From: Acidimicrobiales bacterium
GTDB lineage: Bacteria > Actinomycetota > Acidimicrobiia > Acidimicrobiales > Acidimicrobilacustridaceae
Reading direction: 5' to 3'
Assembly (NCBI GenBank): GCA_023261915.1
Contig: JALRFT010000190.1
Location: 1-12,300 of the forward strand
Length of the DNA stretch: 12,300 bases
In this document: piece after piece, positions 5,876 to 12,057 of the stretch
Layout of the letters: each line of letters begins with the position of its first letter
How positions within the stretch are numbered: the stretch's first letter is position 1
Translations under genes and position numbers: made by a program
The notes under the pieces: generated by a model
What the model saw: only the letters and a program-made list of their open reading frames with translations
What the model was told of the DNA's origin: nothing
Database searches by the model: none

Positions 5876-7175
5876 GAATCGACGACACACTCACTCCGCC
5901 TTCCGACCCGGCAACCATCACTGTGCTGGCCATCGGATCATGGGTCATGACTGCAGAGCCTTTTAGCGCAGCACCGTCCAGGGTGACGTGGTGGACCTCT
6001 CGGCCATCATCGGTCGCCAGAAACCGCAAGGAGCCGTCGGCGAGCGGCACGACGGCCTCTCCGGCAGCGGACAGGACGCTCCCCGTCGGCGACGGAGCGT
6101 AAACCTTCCACTTCGGGCGACCGTTGGCGTCGATGGCCACAATCGCATTTCCAGTACACCGAACGTAAACCGCGCGCCCAACGTGATCGAGTCCCTCCAC
6201 GCGCTCGGCCATCTCGAGTGTGCGAACAGCAGCACCGGTCGCAAGGTCAAATCCTCGGAGCAGCCCCCGACGATCCTCGCGGCCACCGATCCAAAGGATG
6301 CGGGCTTCGTTGCGGCCGACAGGTCCGTCCACCGCGACGAGAGGACCGACGACGCGCTCCCGCAACCACCAGCGGATACGTCCCGATGTGGCGTCGATGA
6401 CAGCGAGAACGTCATCGCCGGTACGCGCGATCACGATGTTGTGATGGCGTTCGAATCCTCCGACGACCACGAGATCGGTGACGCCAGCACCAATCCGGAC
6501 AGACCAGCGAGGGCGTGAGCCGGCGTTGACGCACACCACCTCGTCACCGGTACTCGCCACCAGAGCCTTGCGCCCGAGCGTCTCACCGCCGGCCACGAGG
6601 GCCACCGCCCCCATCTCCTGGTGTTCCCGTAACGTCACCCCGGTATCAGCTGCCAGTCGATGAATCGCCCCGTCTCCCGAGAGCACCGACAGTTCTCCGC
6701 CCGACGCAGCGGCGGCGATCGGTGGCGAGCGGAATCCGGCCGTCCACAGGAGGCTCCCGTCGAGTTGAGCACGGGCTTCGACGACAGAGGCCGACTGATC
6801 GCTCACAATGACGGAGGCCTCGGTGACGGCGAGAACTTTTGACTCAGGGCCCCGTGACCAGCGTGGCCTCAGGTCCTGCCAGGCATCGGCCGAGCGAACC
6901 GACGGCGGTCGGCCCTGGGTCGGGGGCGTTTGCCGATCACGCTGTGACGTGTGTGACCGGTTCGCCCCCTCTGGGGAGGAATCGGCAGAAGGCCCTCCCG
7001 ACAGCAACCTGTCGACGGCGTTACGAAGCCGAAGAAACGCATCCGGGTCACCACCGTGATCCGGATGGGAACGAAGAGCGGCCTGACGCCACGCCATCCG
7101 GATCTCGTAGGGGGACGCTCCGGGAGCGATGCCGAGCAGATCCCATGGATCGAGTTCCTCGTCACCGACGGCCAT
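5844..7175 (-). CDS. J-domain protein fused to a PQQ-like beta-propeller
   Basis: About 443 residues. Positions 9-60 form a J-domain (PWDLLGIAPGASPYEIRMAW, then HPD at 37-39 in RSHPDHGGDP), the signature that stimulates Hsp70 ATPase. A hydrophilic linker (about 60-105) rich in Ser, Pro and Arg follows. From about 109 to 430 there are repeated beta-rich segments of the PQQ-like propeller kind, such as GSLLWTAGF, RPRWSVRIGAG, GRIRWWLRERVVGPLVAVDG, LLRGFDLATGAAVRTL and GRPKWKVYA, spaced about 40-45 residues or multiples of that. No G/F region, zinc centre or DnaJ C-terminal domain is present, so it is a class C J protein. No signal peptide or transmembrane helix is seen, so it is probably cytoplasmic. 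The propeller could bind a client and deliver it to DnaK (inference). There is no Shine-Dalgarno before the ATG at 7175, which may be leaderless. Confidence 0.85.
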   Translation of the reverse strand: MAVGDEELDPWDLLGIAPGASPYEIRMAWRQAALRSHPDHGGDPDAFLRLRNAVDRLLSGGPSADSSPEGANRSHTSQRDRQTPPTQGRPPSVRSADAWQDLRPRWSRGPESKVLAVTEASVIVSDQSASVVEARAQLDGSLLWTAGFRSPPIAAAASGGELSVLSGDGAIHRLAADTGVTLREHQEMGAVALVAGGETLGRKALVASTGDEVVCVNAGSRPRWSVRIGAGVTDLVVVGGFERHHNIVIARTGDDVLAVIDATSGRIRWWLRERVVGPLVAVDGPVGRNEARILWIGGREDRRGLLRGFDLATGAAVRTLEMAERVEGLDHVGRAVYVRCTGNAIVAIDANGRPKWKVYAPSPTGSVLSAAGEAVVPLADGSLRFLATDDGREVHHVTLDGAALKGSAVMTHDPMASTVMVAGSEGGVSVSSILTRSGVRAPR

Positions 7176-7181
7176 GAGAGA

Positions 7182-7187
7182 TGTCTA
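7182..7187 (-). promoter_or_regulatory. Candidate -10 element (TAGACA) of a leaderless J-domain gene
   Basis: TAGACA on the minus strand is followed by 6 nt (TCTCTC) and the ATG at 7175. The distance equals that seen before the nitroreductase and tetR starts, and again no Shine-Dalgarno is present. The match to TANNNT is imperfect in the last base. The divergent spacer 7176-7284 also carries the perfect palindrome GGTCATGACC at 7234-7243. Confidence 0.35.
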
Positions 7188-7284
7188 CCCCCTGCGAGAA
7201 GATCATCCCGGTCCGGAGTACCTGACGAGCCGTGGTCATGACCTGCCACACTGCATTCCTGCCCGAACGACGAAGGAGAGCACC

Positions 7285-8316
7285 ATGGACTCAGAAGACA
7301 CCACTGCCGGGTCGTACGTCGAAGAAGGGTCCTTTGAGCGGGACACGAACTACATCACGACACGGATCACTGCTGACGGTTCCGACGGTTACCCCGTCGA
7401 AGCGGGGAGGTACCGCCTAGTGGTGAGCCGGGCCTGCCCGTGGGCCCACCGGACGATCATCGTCCGGCGTCTGCTCGGCCTTGAGCCCGTGCTGTCCATG
7501 GGGATGACCGGCCCGGTGCATGACTGGCGATCGTGGACCTTCGATCTCGACCCGGGCGGCCTCGACCCGGTGCTTGGCATCCCCCGGCTGCAGGACGCCT
7601 ACTTCGCCCGGTTCCCCGACTACCCCCGGGGAATCACCGTGCCGGCCATCGTTGACATCGCCTCGGGCGCGGTGGTGACCAACGACTACGCCCAGATCAC
7701 ACTTGACTTCTCCACGGAATGGTCCGCCTTTCACCGCCCCGGAGCCCCCGATCTATATCCCGAGGCTCACCGCCACGAGATCAACGAGGTGATTGCCTCG
7801 CTCTTCTCCGACGTGAACAACGGCGTCTATCGATGTGGATTCGCCGGCTCCCAGAGCGCCTATGAGGAGGCCTACGACGCGCTCTTCTCCCGCCTCGACG
7901 CCCTCTCGGAGCGACTTTCCTCCCAGCGGTACCTCGTCGGCGACACCATCACCGAGGCAGACATCCGCCTGTTCACCACGCTGGTGCGGTTCGATCCGGT
8001 GTACCACGGGCACTTCAAGTGCAACCGCTCAAAACTCTCGGAGATGCCGGTGCTGTGGGCCTACGCCCGGGACCTGTTCACGACTCCGGGATTTGGGGAC
8101 ACCACGGACTTCGCCCAGATCAAGGAGCACTATTACGTCTGTCATACCGACATCAATCCGACGGGCGTGGTGCCGAAGGGCCCTGACCTCTCCAACTGGC
8201 TCACTCCCCATGGACGAGAGGCACTCGGGGGTAGGCCTTTTGGGGATGGCACACCACCGGGTCCAGTTGGCGACCCGGAGAGGGTACCGGCCGGACACAC
8301 CCCCCTTGACGGGTAG
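7285..8316 (+). CDS. Glutathionyl-hydroquinone reductase-type protein (Xi-class GST, YqjG/ECM4 family)
   Basis: 343 residues. Family members reduce thiol-conjugated (chloro)hydroquinones with an active-site cysteine in the cytoplasm. The catalytic motif CPWAHR begins at C51 inside the thioredoxin-fold domain (about 40-150); TVPAIVD supplies the cis-proline (P120). Conserved C-terminal-domain segments are NNGVYRCGFA (about 178-187), LVGDTITEADIRLFTTLVRFD (about 217-237) and DINPTGVVPKGP (about 289-300). The ATG at 7285 has AAGGAG (7273-7278) 6 nt upstream; longer in-frame starts would run into the divergent promoter region. Gly/Pro-rich residues after about 312 form a probably disordered tail. 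Actinobacteria mostly make mycothiol rather than glutathione, so the real thiol may be mycothiol (inference). Confidence 0.93.
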   Translation: MDSEDTTAGSYVEEGSFERDTNYITTRITADGSDGYPVEAGRYRLVVSRACPWAHRTIIVRRLLGLEPVLSMGMTGPVHDWRSWTFDLDPGGLDPVLGIPRLQDAYFARFPDYPRGITVPAIVDIASGAVVTNDYAQITLDFSTEWSAFHRPGAPDLYPEAHRHEINEVIASLFSDVNNGVYRCGFAGSQSAYEEAYDALFSRLDALSERLSSQRYLVGDTITEADIRLFTTLVRFDPVYHGHFKCNRSKLSEMPVLWAYARDLFTTPGFGDTTDFAQIKEHYYVCHTDINPTGVVPKGPDLSNWLTPHGREALGGRPFGDGTPPGPVGDPERVPAGHTPLDG

Positions 8317-8325
8317 GGTGACAGC

Positions 8326-8339
8326 GGGGCACGAGCCCC
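8326..8339 (+). terminator. Small hairpin after the hydroquinone reductase gene
   Basis: GGGGC-ACGA-GCCCC forms a perfect 5-bp stem with a 4-nt loop, starting 10 nt after the stop codon and followed by TTCATT. It is weak and lies within the upstream region of the next gene (8365), so it may be part of that leader instead. Confidence 0.35.
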
Positions 8340-8364
8340 TTCATTGACCCGCACTGGAGAGCCG

Positions 8365-8763
8365 ATGCCAATCCTCGCTGCCGAGTACCCGCTGATGGAG
8401 GTCTTCCTCAGCATCTTCTACTTCTTCATCTTCTTCGTCTGGATCCTGTTGATCTTCAACGTGTTCGTTGACATCTTCCGCTCCAGCGACCTCAGTGGAT
8501 TCGCCAAGACCATCTGGGTGATCGTCGTCATTGTGTTCTGGATCCTCGGACCACTGATCTACCTGATTGTTCGTGGCGGCAAGATGCATGAGCGGGCCGC
8601 TGCTGCCGCTGCTGCTCAGGACCAGGCCATGCGCCAGTACATCCAGCAGGCCGCCGGATCGTCGGGGACCGCCGACGAGTTGGCCAAGCTCACCGCTCTT
8701 CGGGACGCTGGCTCAATCACCGCCGAGGAATTCGAAGCCGGAAAGGCCAAGATCCTCGGCTAA
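8365..8763 (+). CDS. Small membrane protein with PLDc_N-like and SHOCT domains
   Basis: 132 residues. Two hydrophobic helices (about 12-36 and 48-70) with FVDIFRSSDLSGFAKTIWVI and WILGPLIYLIVRGGK match the two-helix PLDc_N (phospholipase D nuclease N-terminal) membrane module. No HKD nuclease motif follows, so no phospholipase activity is expected. An Ala/Gln-rich stretch (about 77-98) leads to a SHOCT domain at about 103-131 (ADELAKLTALRDAGSITAEEFEAGK-type sequence), a short C-terminal module thought to mediate oligomerisation or interactions. The ATG at 8365 is chosen for GGAG at 8356-8359, 5 nt upstream; an upstream TTG at 8344 is less likely. The gene is followed by a strong hairpin, so it may be a single-gene unit. 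Such proteins are common in Actinobacteria and their function is unknown. Confidence 0.88.
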   Translation: MPILAAEYPLMEVFLSIFYFFIFFVWILLIFNVFVDIFRSSDLSGFAKTIWVIVVIVFWILGPLIYLIVRGGKMHERAAAAAAAQDQAMRQYIQQAAGSSGTADELAKLTALRDAGSITAEEFEAGKAKILG

Positions 8764-8771
8764 TCACTGAC

Positions 8772-8805
8772 CCATGCCCCGGCTCCATCTGGAGTCGGGG
8801 CATGG
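8772..8805 (+). terminator. Strong hairpin terminator after the PLDc_N/SHOCT gene
   Basis: A 15-bp stem (8772-8786 with 8791-8805, one G-U pair) closes on the tetraloop ATCT. It starts 8 nt after the stop codon. The U tract is poor (TTGT), as is usual for terminators in high-GC Actinobacteria. Confidence 0.8.
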
Positions 8806-8830
8806 TTGTCCGGCTCGCTTCGTGACTGCT

Positions 8831-8880
8831 TGTCGCACTAGCGAGACGAACCCTGTTGCATGTCGGGCTAGTGTCGGGCC
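8831..8880 (+). promoter_or_regulatory. Promoter and possible operator region of the TetR-family gene
   Basis: TAGTGT (8869-8874) lies 6 nt before the ATG at 8881, with no Shine-Dalgarno, which suggests a leaderless transcript. TGTCGCACTAG (8831-8841) and TGTCGGGCTAG (8861-8871) form an imperfect direct repeat (9 of 11) 30 nt apart. A further TGTCGGGC starts at 8872, 11 nt after the second. CACTAG (8836-8841) and CTAGTG (8868-8873) are also inverted copies of each other. Such sites could bind the encoded regulator. No clear -35 is seen. Confidence 0.45.
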
Positions 8881-9555
8881 ATGTCGTCAAGGTCACAGGC
8901 CACTCGACAGCGCCTCATCGTGGCCGCCCGGGAACTGCTGTTAGAGCAGGGTCTCGCCGTCTCACTGAGTGAAGTGGCCGAGCGCGCCGGGGTGACCCGA
9001 ATGACCCTCTACCGCCACTTCGGTCCACGTCGGGACCTGCTCCTTGAGGTCCTGCTCACCGAGGTCACCGAGGTCGCCACCGCCTGCCGCCAGCTCCTCG
9101 ACGACCCCGCCGGGTCGCTCACCGTCCGTGCCCATTCCGCCATGACCTACCTAGCGGTTGAATTCGCTTCAGCGCCGCTCGTCACCTCGATTCTCGTCGG
9201 ATCAACCATGACCGACCTCGAGGAACTCGACCCCAACGGCTCGGTGCGGAACCTGATCACCGACACTGCTGGCTCCTTCCTCGATGCGGCCCACGCTGCT
9301 GGCCTTCTTCGTGGCACGATCGACAGTTCCGTGGCGTGGATTGGGCGGCAGGTCCTCGCCATGGCCTACCAACTCCCCGGTGAACATCGGGACCCCCAGG
9401 TCATTGCTGACGAGGTGGCTCGCCACTTTCTCCCGTCGATCCTGCGGATCACCGACGCCGAGTGTGAGGCCCTCATCGGGCACCCTCCTCCCGCAAGTCC
9501 ATCCACTCCGGGCGGCGATGTCCGGGAGCGGGCAGCGGTAGCGGATCTGAACTGA
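8881..9555 (+). CDS. TetR-family transcriptional regulator
   Basis: 224 residues. The N-terminal DNA-binding domain covers about 8-55: TRQRLIVAARELLLEQGL, then the helix-turn-helix SLSEVAERAGVTRMTLYRHF (about 28-47), which fits the TetR consensus closely. The remaining helical domain should bind a small ligand and form the dimer; its ligand cannot be told from sequence. The tail after about 207 is Pro/Ser-rich and probably disordered. It is encoded between a terminated membrane-protein gene and the lipoprotein hydrolase gene. Autoregulation is likely in this family, and repeats sit at its own start. The same 9-mer at the nitroreductase promoter makes that operon a possible target (inference). 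There is no upstream ribosome binding site. Confidence 0.93.
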   Translation: MSSRSQATRQRLIVAARELLLEQGLAVSLSEVAERAGVTRMTLYRHFGPRRDLLLEVLLTEVTEVATACRQLLDDPAGSLTVRAHSAMTYLAVEFASAPLVTSILVGSTMTDLEELDPNGSVRNLITDTAGSFLDAAHAAGLLRGTIDSSVAWIGRQVLAMAYQLPGEHRDPQVIADEVARHFLPSILRITDAECEALIGHPPPASPSTPGGDVRERAAVADLN

Positions 9556-9580
9556 TCGTTCTGGACCAATCCGCTCCCGC
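9535..9580 (+). terminator. Long inverted repeat across the tetR stop codon, possible terminator
   Basis: The arms at 9535-9546 and 9569-9580 pair over 12 bp with one mismatch. The 22-nt loop contains the tetR stop and a smaller GAAC/GTTC hairpin. There is no U tract. It separates tetR from the hydrolase promoter. Confidence 0.4.
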
Positions 9581-9582
9581 CA

Positions 9583-9588
9583 TAAGAT
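9583..9588 (+). promoter_or_regulatory. Candidate -10 (TAAGAT) of the lipoprotein hydrolase gene
   Basis: TAAGAT fits TANNNT and would place the transcription start near 9595, about 37 nt before the chosen ATG at 9632. No convincing -35 is visible at 16-18 nt. Confidence 0.35.
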
Positions 9589-9631
9589 CACCCGGCGCAC
9601 CACCATGGTGGGCCGAACAGGGGACGGCGGG

Positions 9632-10606
9632 ATGGGTCATCGGGAGCTCGTGCGAGGGGTCGGATCGCTCCTGGCCGGCATGGTGCTGACGGCATCCTGC
9701 ACTGCCGGAGGAGCCGTGACCAACGAAGACCGTTCAGTACCCAGCCCCGCAGACCTCCCGAGCCCGTCGCTGACGGAGGGACGCCCCCGTTCATTCACGA
9801 CCACCACCGTGACCTTCGTGGACCCCACTCGACCGACCGAACCGATCGGAACGGTCTCCACGCCTTCGCGCGATCGACGCCTCGTCACCGATCTCCGCGT
9901 TCCCGTCGGTGCGGGCCCCGCACCCCTCATCATGTTCAGTCACGGCCTTGGCGGGAGTCCGGCCAAGTTCACCGAGCTTCTCAACCAATGGGCGGAGGCC
10001 GGATACGTCGTGGCTGCACCAAGATTCCCACTCACGAGCGATACGAATCCCGACCATCGAACCGACGCTGGTGACATCGTCAATCAACCGGGCGATATCA
10101 GTTTCATCATCGACGAGTTACTGGCCCAAAGCGCCACGGAGGGCAACCCCCTCACGGGACGTATCAACCCGGAACAGATTGGCGCAGCGGGGATGTCGCT
10201 GGGTGGTGGGACCACTTATGGACTCCTGTACAACGACTGCTGCATCGACGAACGTATTGATGCCGCCATAGTGATGGGGGGCGCCGTTCTCGTCTTCAGT
10301 GGCGCCAACGACTACGAGCGAGAGTTACCGCTGCTGGTTCTCCACGGTGACGCCGACACCGCTCTGCCCTACGAACTCGGCCGCGATGCGTGGAGTGTGG
10401 CCGCCGGTCCGGCGTGGTTGATCACCCTCGTCGGCGGCTCCCACTCGCCCCCGTTCGAGGATGCCGTCACCCCCTGGGATTCGCTCGTTGAGGACACCAC
10501 CACGGCATTCTGGGACGCTCACCTCGGAGGGGATCCACTTGCGCTCGGCAGGGTAGAGACGAGTGTTACTGACGCTGGTCCCCTTGCCAGTCTCGAGAGA
10601 CGCTGA
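9632..10606 (+). CDS. Predicted lipoprotein alpha/beta-hydrolase
   Basis: 324 residues. A short basic start (MGHRELVR) leads into a hydrophobic segment ending in LTASC, so C23 is the probable lipidated cysteine; the box is acceptable but not ideal. A Pro/Ser/Thr linker follows. The catalytic domain has the oxyanion segment MFSHGLGGSP (101-110), the nucleophile elbow GMSLGGG (S189), HGDADTALPYE (acid near D240/D242) and GGSH (H271), a complete Ser-Asp-His triad. The overall type resembles the dienelactone-hydrolase / PAF-acetylhydrolase / polyester-hydrolase group; the substrate is unknown. Vicinal cysteines (NDCC, about 201-204) lie after the nucleophile. The start at 9632 has AGGGGA (9619-9624) 7 nt upstream and gives a proper signal peptide; the ATG at 9605 would add nine hydrophilic residues. 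It should act outside the cell, anchored to the membrane. Confidence 0.87.
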   Translation: MGHRELVRGVGSLLAGMVLTASCTAGGAVTNEDRSVPSPADLPSPSLTEGRPRSFTTTTVTFVDPTRPTEPIGTVSTPSRDRRLVTDLRVPVGAGPAPLIMFSHGLGGSPAKFTELLNQWAEAGYVVAAPRFPLTSDTNPDHRTDAGDIVNQPGDISFIIDELLAQSATEGNPLTGRINPEQIGAAGMSLGGGTTYGLLYNDCCIDERIDAAIVMGGAVLVFSGANDYERELPLLVLHGDADTALPYELGRDAWSVAAGPAWLITLVGGSHSPPFEDAVTPWDSLVEDTTTAFWDAHLGGDPLALGRVETSVTDAGPLASLERR

Positions 10607-10640
10607 CCGACCTGCTCCGTCTACCGGCCCCTTGACGCGC

Positions 10641-10676
10641 ATGTGGTGCGGCCCGGAGTCCCGGACCGCACCACAT
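10641..10676 (+). terminator. Hairpin terminator of the hydrolase gene
   Basis: An 11-bp perfect stem (10641-10651 with 10666-10676), one C/A mismatch, then a further CCGG/CCGG stem closing on the tetraloop AGTC. It is followed by TTCGTT. It lies 34 nt after the stop, between convergent genes, and could work in both directions. Confidence 0.75.
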
Positions 10677-10692
10677 TTCGTTCCCCCCCGGT

Positions 10693-10723
10693 TGATCAGT
10701 GCTGCGAAAGACCGCAGCGATCA
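10693..10723 (-). terminator. Hairpin just after the secreted-protein stop codon
   Basis: TGATC and GATCA arms enclose GCTGCG/CGCAGC with a 3-nt bulge (AGT on the plus strand) and a 6-nt loop. It starts 3 nt beyond the minus-strand stop at 10727. No U tract follows on that strand. It probably terminates the convergent gene. Confidence 0.55.
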
Positions 10724-10726
10724 CCT

Positions 10727-11143
10727 TCAGGTAGCGCAGAGACGCGTAACGGCGGCCTGAGCCTGAGTCCGGTACTTCGTCGGCACCTTGGCAAGAACCT
10801 TCGACGAGTTCGCACACAACTGCGCCTTGACCGTGCCACCTGCTGAATTGAGACGGGCCTTAATGGCCTCAATGCCGCCAGCGCGAATCACCGCCGAATT
10901 CACCCGGGCCACGAGACTGTCGATCTGGGCCTGGGAAATCGATGGGAGTTTGCTGCACAGCGAAACTGACGGATTCTGGGCGCAGAACTGGTTGGCTTGG
11001 GCAAGGAGCCCGTTGAGGAACTGGGTGAGCTTGGCTGACTGGTCAGGGGTGAGTCCCGTCTGGGCCTCGGCCGTGCCCGAGAAGCCTGCGGCTCCGACGA
11101 GCAGGGCGCCTCCGAGCAACACGGCAACGATCTTTCGGCGCAT
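10727..11143 (-). CDS. Small secreted four-cysteine protein of unknown function
   Basis: 138 residues. A classical signal peptide is clear: MRRK, then a hydrophobic core (IVAVLLGGALLVGAAG) and an AEA cleavage site near 27, leaving about 111 residues. The mature part looks mostly helical, with Ala, Gln, Ser and Leu in abundance. It has four cysteines at 54, 63, 110 and 136, enough for two disulfides outside the cell. It has no lipobox and no second membrane helix. I do not recognise the family. The ATG at 11143 is fixed by AAGGAG (11151-11156) 7 nt upstream; longer in-frame starts would put the signal peptide internally. It has its own promoter, overlapped by a CRP/GlxR-like palindrome, so it need not be cotranscribed with uppP upstream. 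A hairpin follows its stop. Confidence 0.85.
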   Translation of the reverse strand: MRRKIVAVLLGGALLVGAAGFSGTAEAQTGLTPDQSAKLTQFLNGLLAQANQFCAQNPSVSLCSKLPSISQAQIDSLVARVNSAVIRAGGIEAIKARLNSAGGTVKAQLCANSSKVLAKVPTKYRTQAQAAVTRLCAT

Positions 11144-11171
11144 CTCAAATCTCCTTGTTGGGAACTCTGTC

Positions 11172-11200
11172 ATGGTACCGAGCGCGGTGACCACTGTCAC
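11172..11200 (-). promoter_or_regulatory. Promoter of the secreted-protein gene (-35 GTGACA, -10 TACCAT)
   Basis: On the minus strand GTGACA (11200-11195) and TACCAT (11177-11172) are separated by exactly 17 bp. The -35 differs from TTGACA at one base and the -10 fits TANNNT. Transcription would begin near 11165, giving a leader of about 22 nt with the AAGGAG site. Confidence 0.6.
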
Positions 11201-11201
11201 A
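11186..11201. promoter_or_regulatory. CRP/GlxR-like binding site overlapping the -35
   Basis: GGTGA-N6-TCACA matches the TGTGA-N6-TCACA consensus of CRP-family regulators at 9 of 10 positions. It contains the perfect GTGAC-N4-GTCAC repeat. It covers the predicted -35 of the secreted-protein promoter, so bound protein would either repress or act in the class II activator position. Confidence 0.45.
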
Positions 11202-11211
11202 GACATGCCGA

Positions 11212-11250
11212 ATCGCCCCTGATTGCAGCGATTTCTCAGGTCGGGGCGAT
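11212..11250 (-). terminator. Inverted repeat spanning the uppP stop codon, possible terminator
   Basis: ATCGCCCC (11212-11219) and GGGGCGAT (11243-11250) pair perfectly over 8 bp with a 23-nt loop, part of which can pair further (TGA/TCA). There is no U tract. It would fall between uppP and the secreted-protein promoter. Confidence 0.35.
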
Positions 11251-12057
11251 GGTGCCGGCGGCCACGAGAACCAAGAGTGCCACCCCGAGGACCACCCGGT
11301 AAACGACGAACACCGTCAGGGTGTGAGAGGTCAACCAGCGCAGCAACCACGCAATGGACGCGTATCCCGCCACGAAGGCCACGATCACGCCCACGATGGT
11401 CACCGTCACGCCCGGTCCGTCGCCCGCTCCGATGTTGCGCAATTCGAAGAGTCCCGACAAGACGACGGCGGGCACCGAGAGCAGGAACGAAAAACGCGCA
11501 GCGTCGGCACGTCGATAACCCAGAAACAGCCCGGCCGAGATGGTGGCACCCGAGCGCGACACTCCGGGTATCAGCGCGAGCGACTGGGCGAACCCGACAG
11601 CCACACCATCGCGGGTGTTCACGTCATCAATCGATTTCGTGCGCGACCCCCGTCGGTCGGCCACGGCCATCACCAGACCGAACCCGATCAGCATCAGCGC
11701 CACGAGGCGCACGTCGCGGACACCCGTCTCAATCTGGTCCGCAAAGGCCAACCCCAGGACCGAGATGGGGATCGTCGCAATGATCAGGTACCACCCGAGG
11801 CGGGTTTCGCGCGCCGAGCGGAGCGCCGGAGTCCACAGCGCCCGAATCCATGAGGAGCCAATGGCCCAGAGGTCCCGGCGGAAGTACACGAGGACAGCCG
11901 CCATGGTTCCTAGTTGGACGACTGCCGTGAACGCGGCACCGGGGTCCTCCCACCCGGCCAGTGCCGGCACGACGCGAAGGTGACCGCTCGAGGAGATGGG
12001 CAGAAACTCGGTGAGGCCCTGAACCAAGCCAAGGACAATCGCCTCGAAAATGGACAC
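11236..12057 (-). CDS. uppP: Undecaprenyl-diphosphatase UppP (BacA)
   Basis: 273 residues, the normal family length, forming a polytopic membrane protein. It dephosphorylates undecaprenyl diphosphate to the monophosphate at the cell membrane, recycling the lipid carrier of peptidoglycan synthesis; extra copies confer bacitracin resistance. Both catalytic signatures are intact. The first is QGLTEFLPISSSGH (13-26), with the essential Glu at 17. The second is PGVSRSGATI (164-173), with the essential Arg. Hydrophobic helices cover most of the rest (for example 44-58, 89-106, 116-133, 190-207, 217-236, 247-268). The GTG at 12057 is chosen because family members start just before this IFEAIVLG segment; its Shine-Dalgarno (GGGAA) is weak. 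Longer frames to 12207 would add an Arg/Pro-rich stretch unlike the family. It is divergent from a Tat-exported protein gene. Confidence 0.95.
   Translation of the reverse strand: MSIFEAIVLGLVQGLTEFLPISSSGHLRVVPALAGWEDPGAAFTAVVQLGTMAAVLVYFRRDLWAIGSSWIRALWTPALRSARETRLGWYLIIATIPISVLGLAFADQIETGVRDVRLVALMLIGFGLVMAVADRRGSRTKSIDDVNTRDGVAVGFAQSLALIPGVSRSGATISAGLFLGYRRADAARFSFLLSVPAVVLSGLFELRNIGAGDGPGVTVTIVGVIVAFVAGYASIAWLLRWLTSHTLTVFVVYRVVLGVALLVLVAAGTIAPT

Noticed and set aside
7234..7243. Perfect palindrome GGTCATGACC in the divergent spacer before the hydroquinone reductase
   Set aside because: A 10-bp palindrome is expected by chance several times in 12 kb, and no second copy or family consensus supports it; kept only as a note.
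7129..7284. Longer start for the hydroquinone reductase
   Set aside because: It would overlap the divergent J-domain start and add unconserved residues; the ATG at 7285 has a strong AAGGAG site.
11144..11350. Longer start for the secreted four-cysteine protein
   Set aside because: It would bury the signal peptide about 70 residues inside and overlap uppP; AAGGAG lies directly before the ATG at 11143.
11223..11853. Two long plus-strand frames opposite uppP
   Set aside because: Arg/Pro/Gly/His-rich translations opposite a textbook UppP are shadows.
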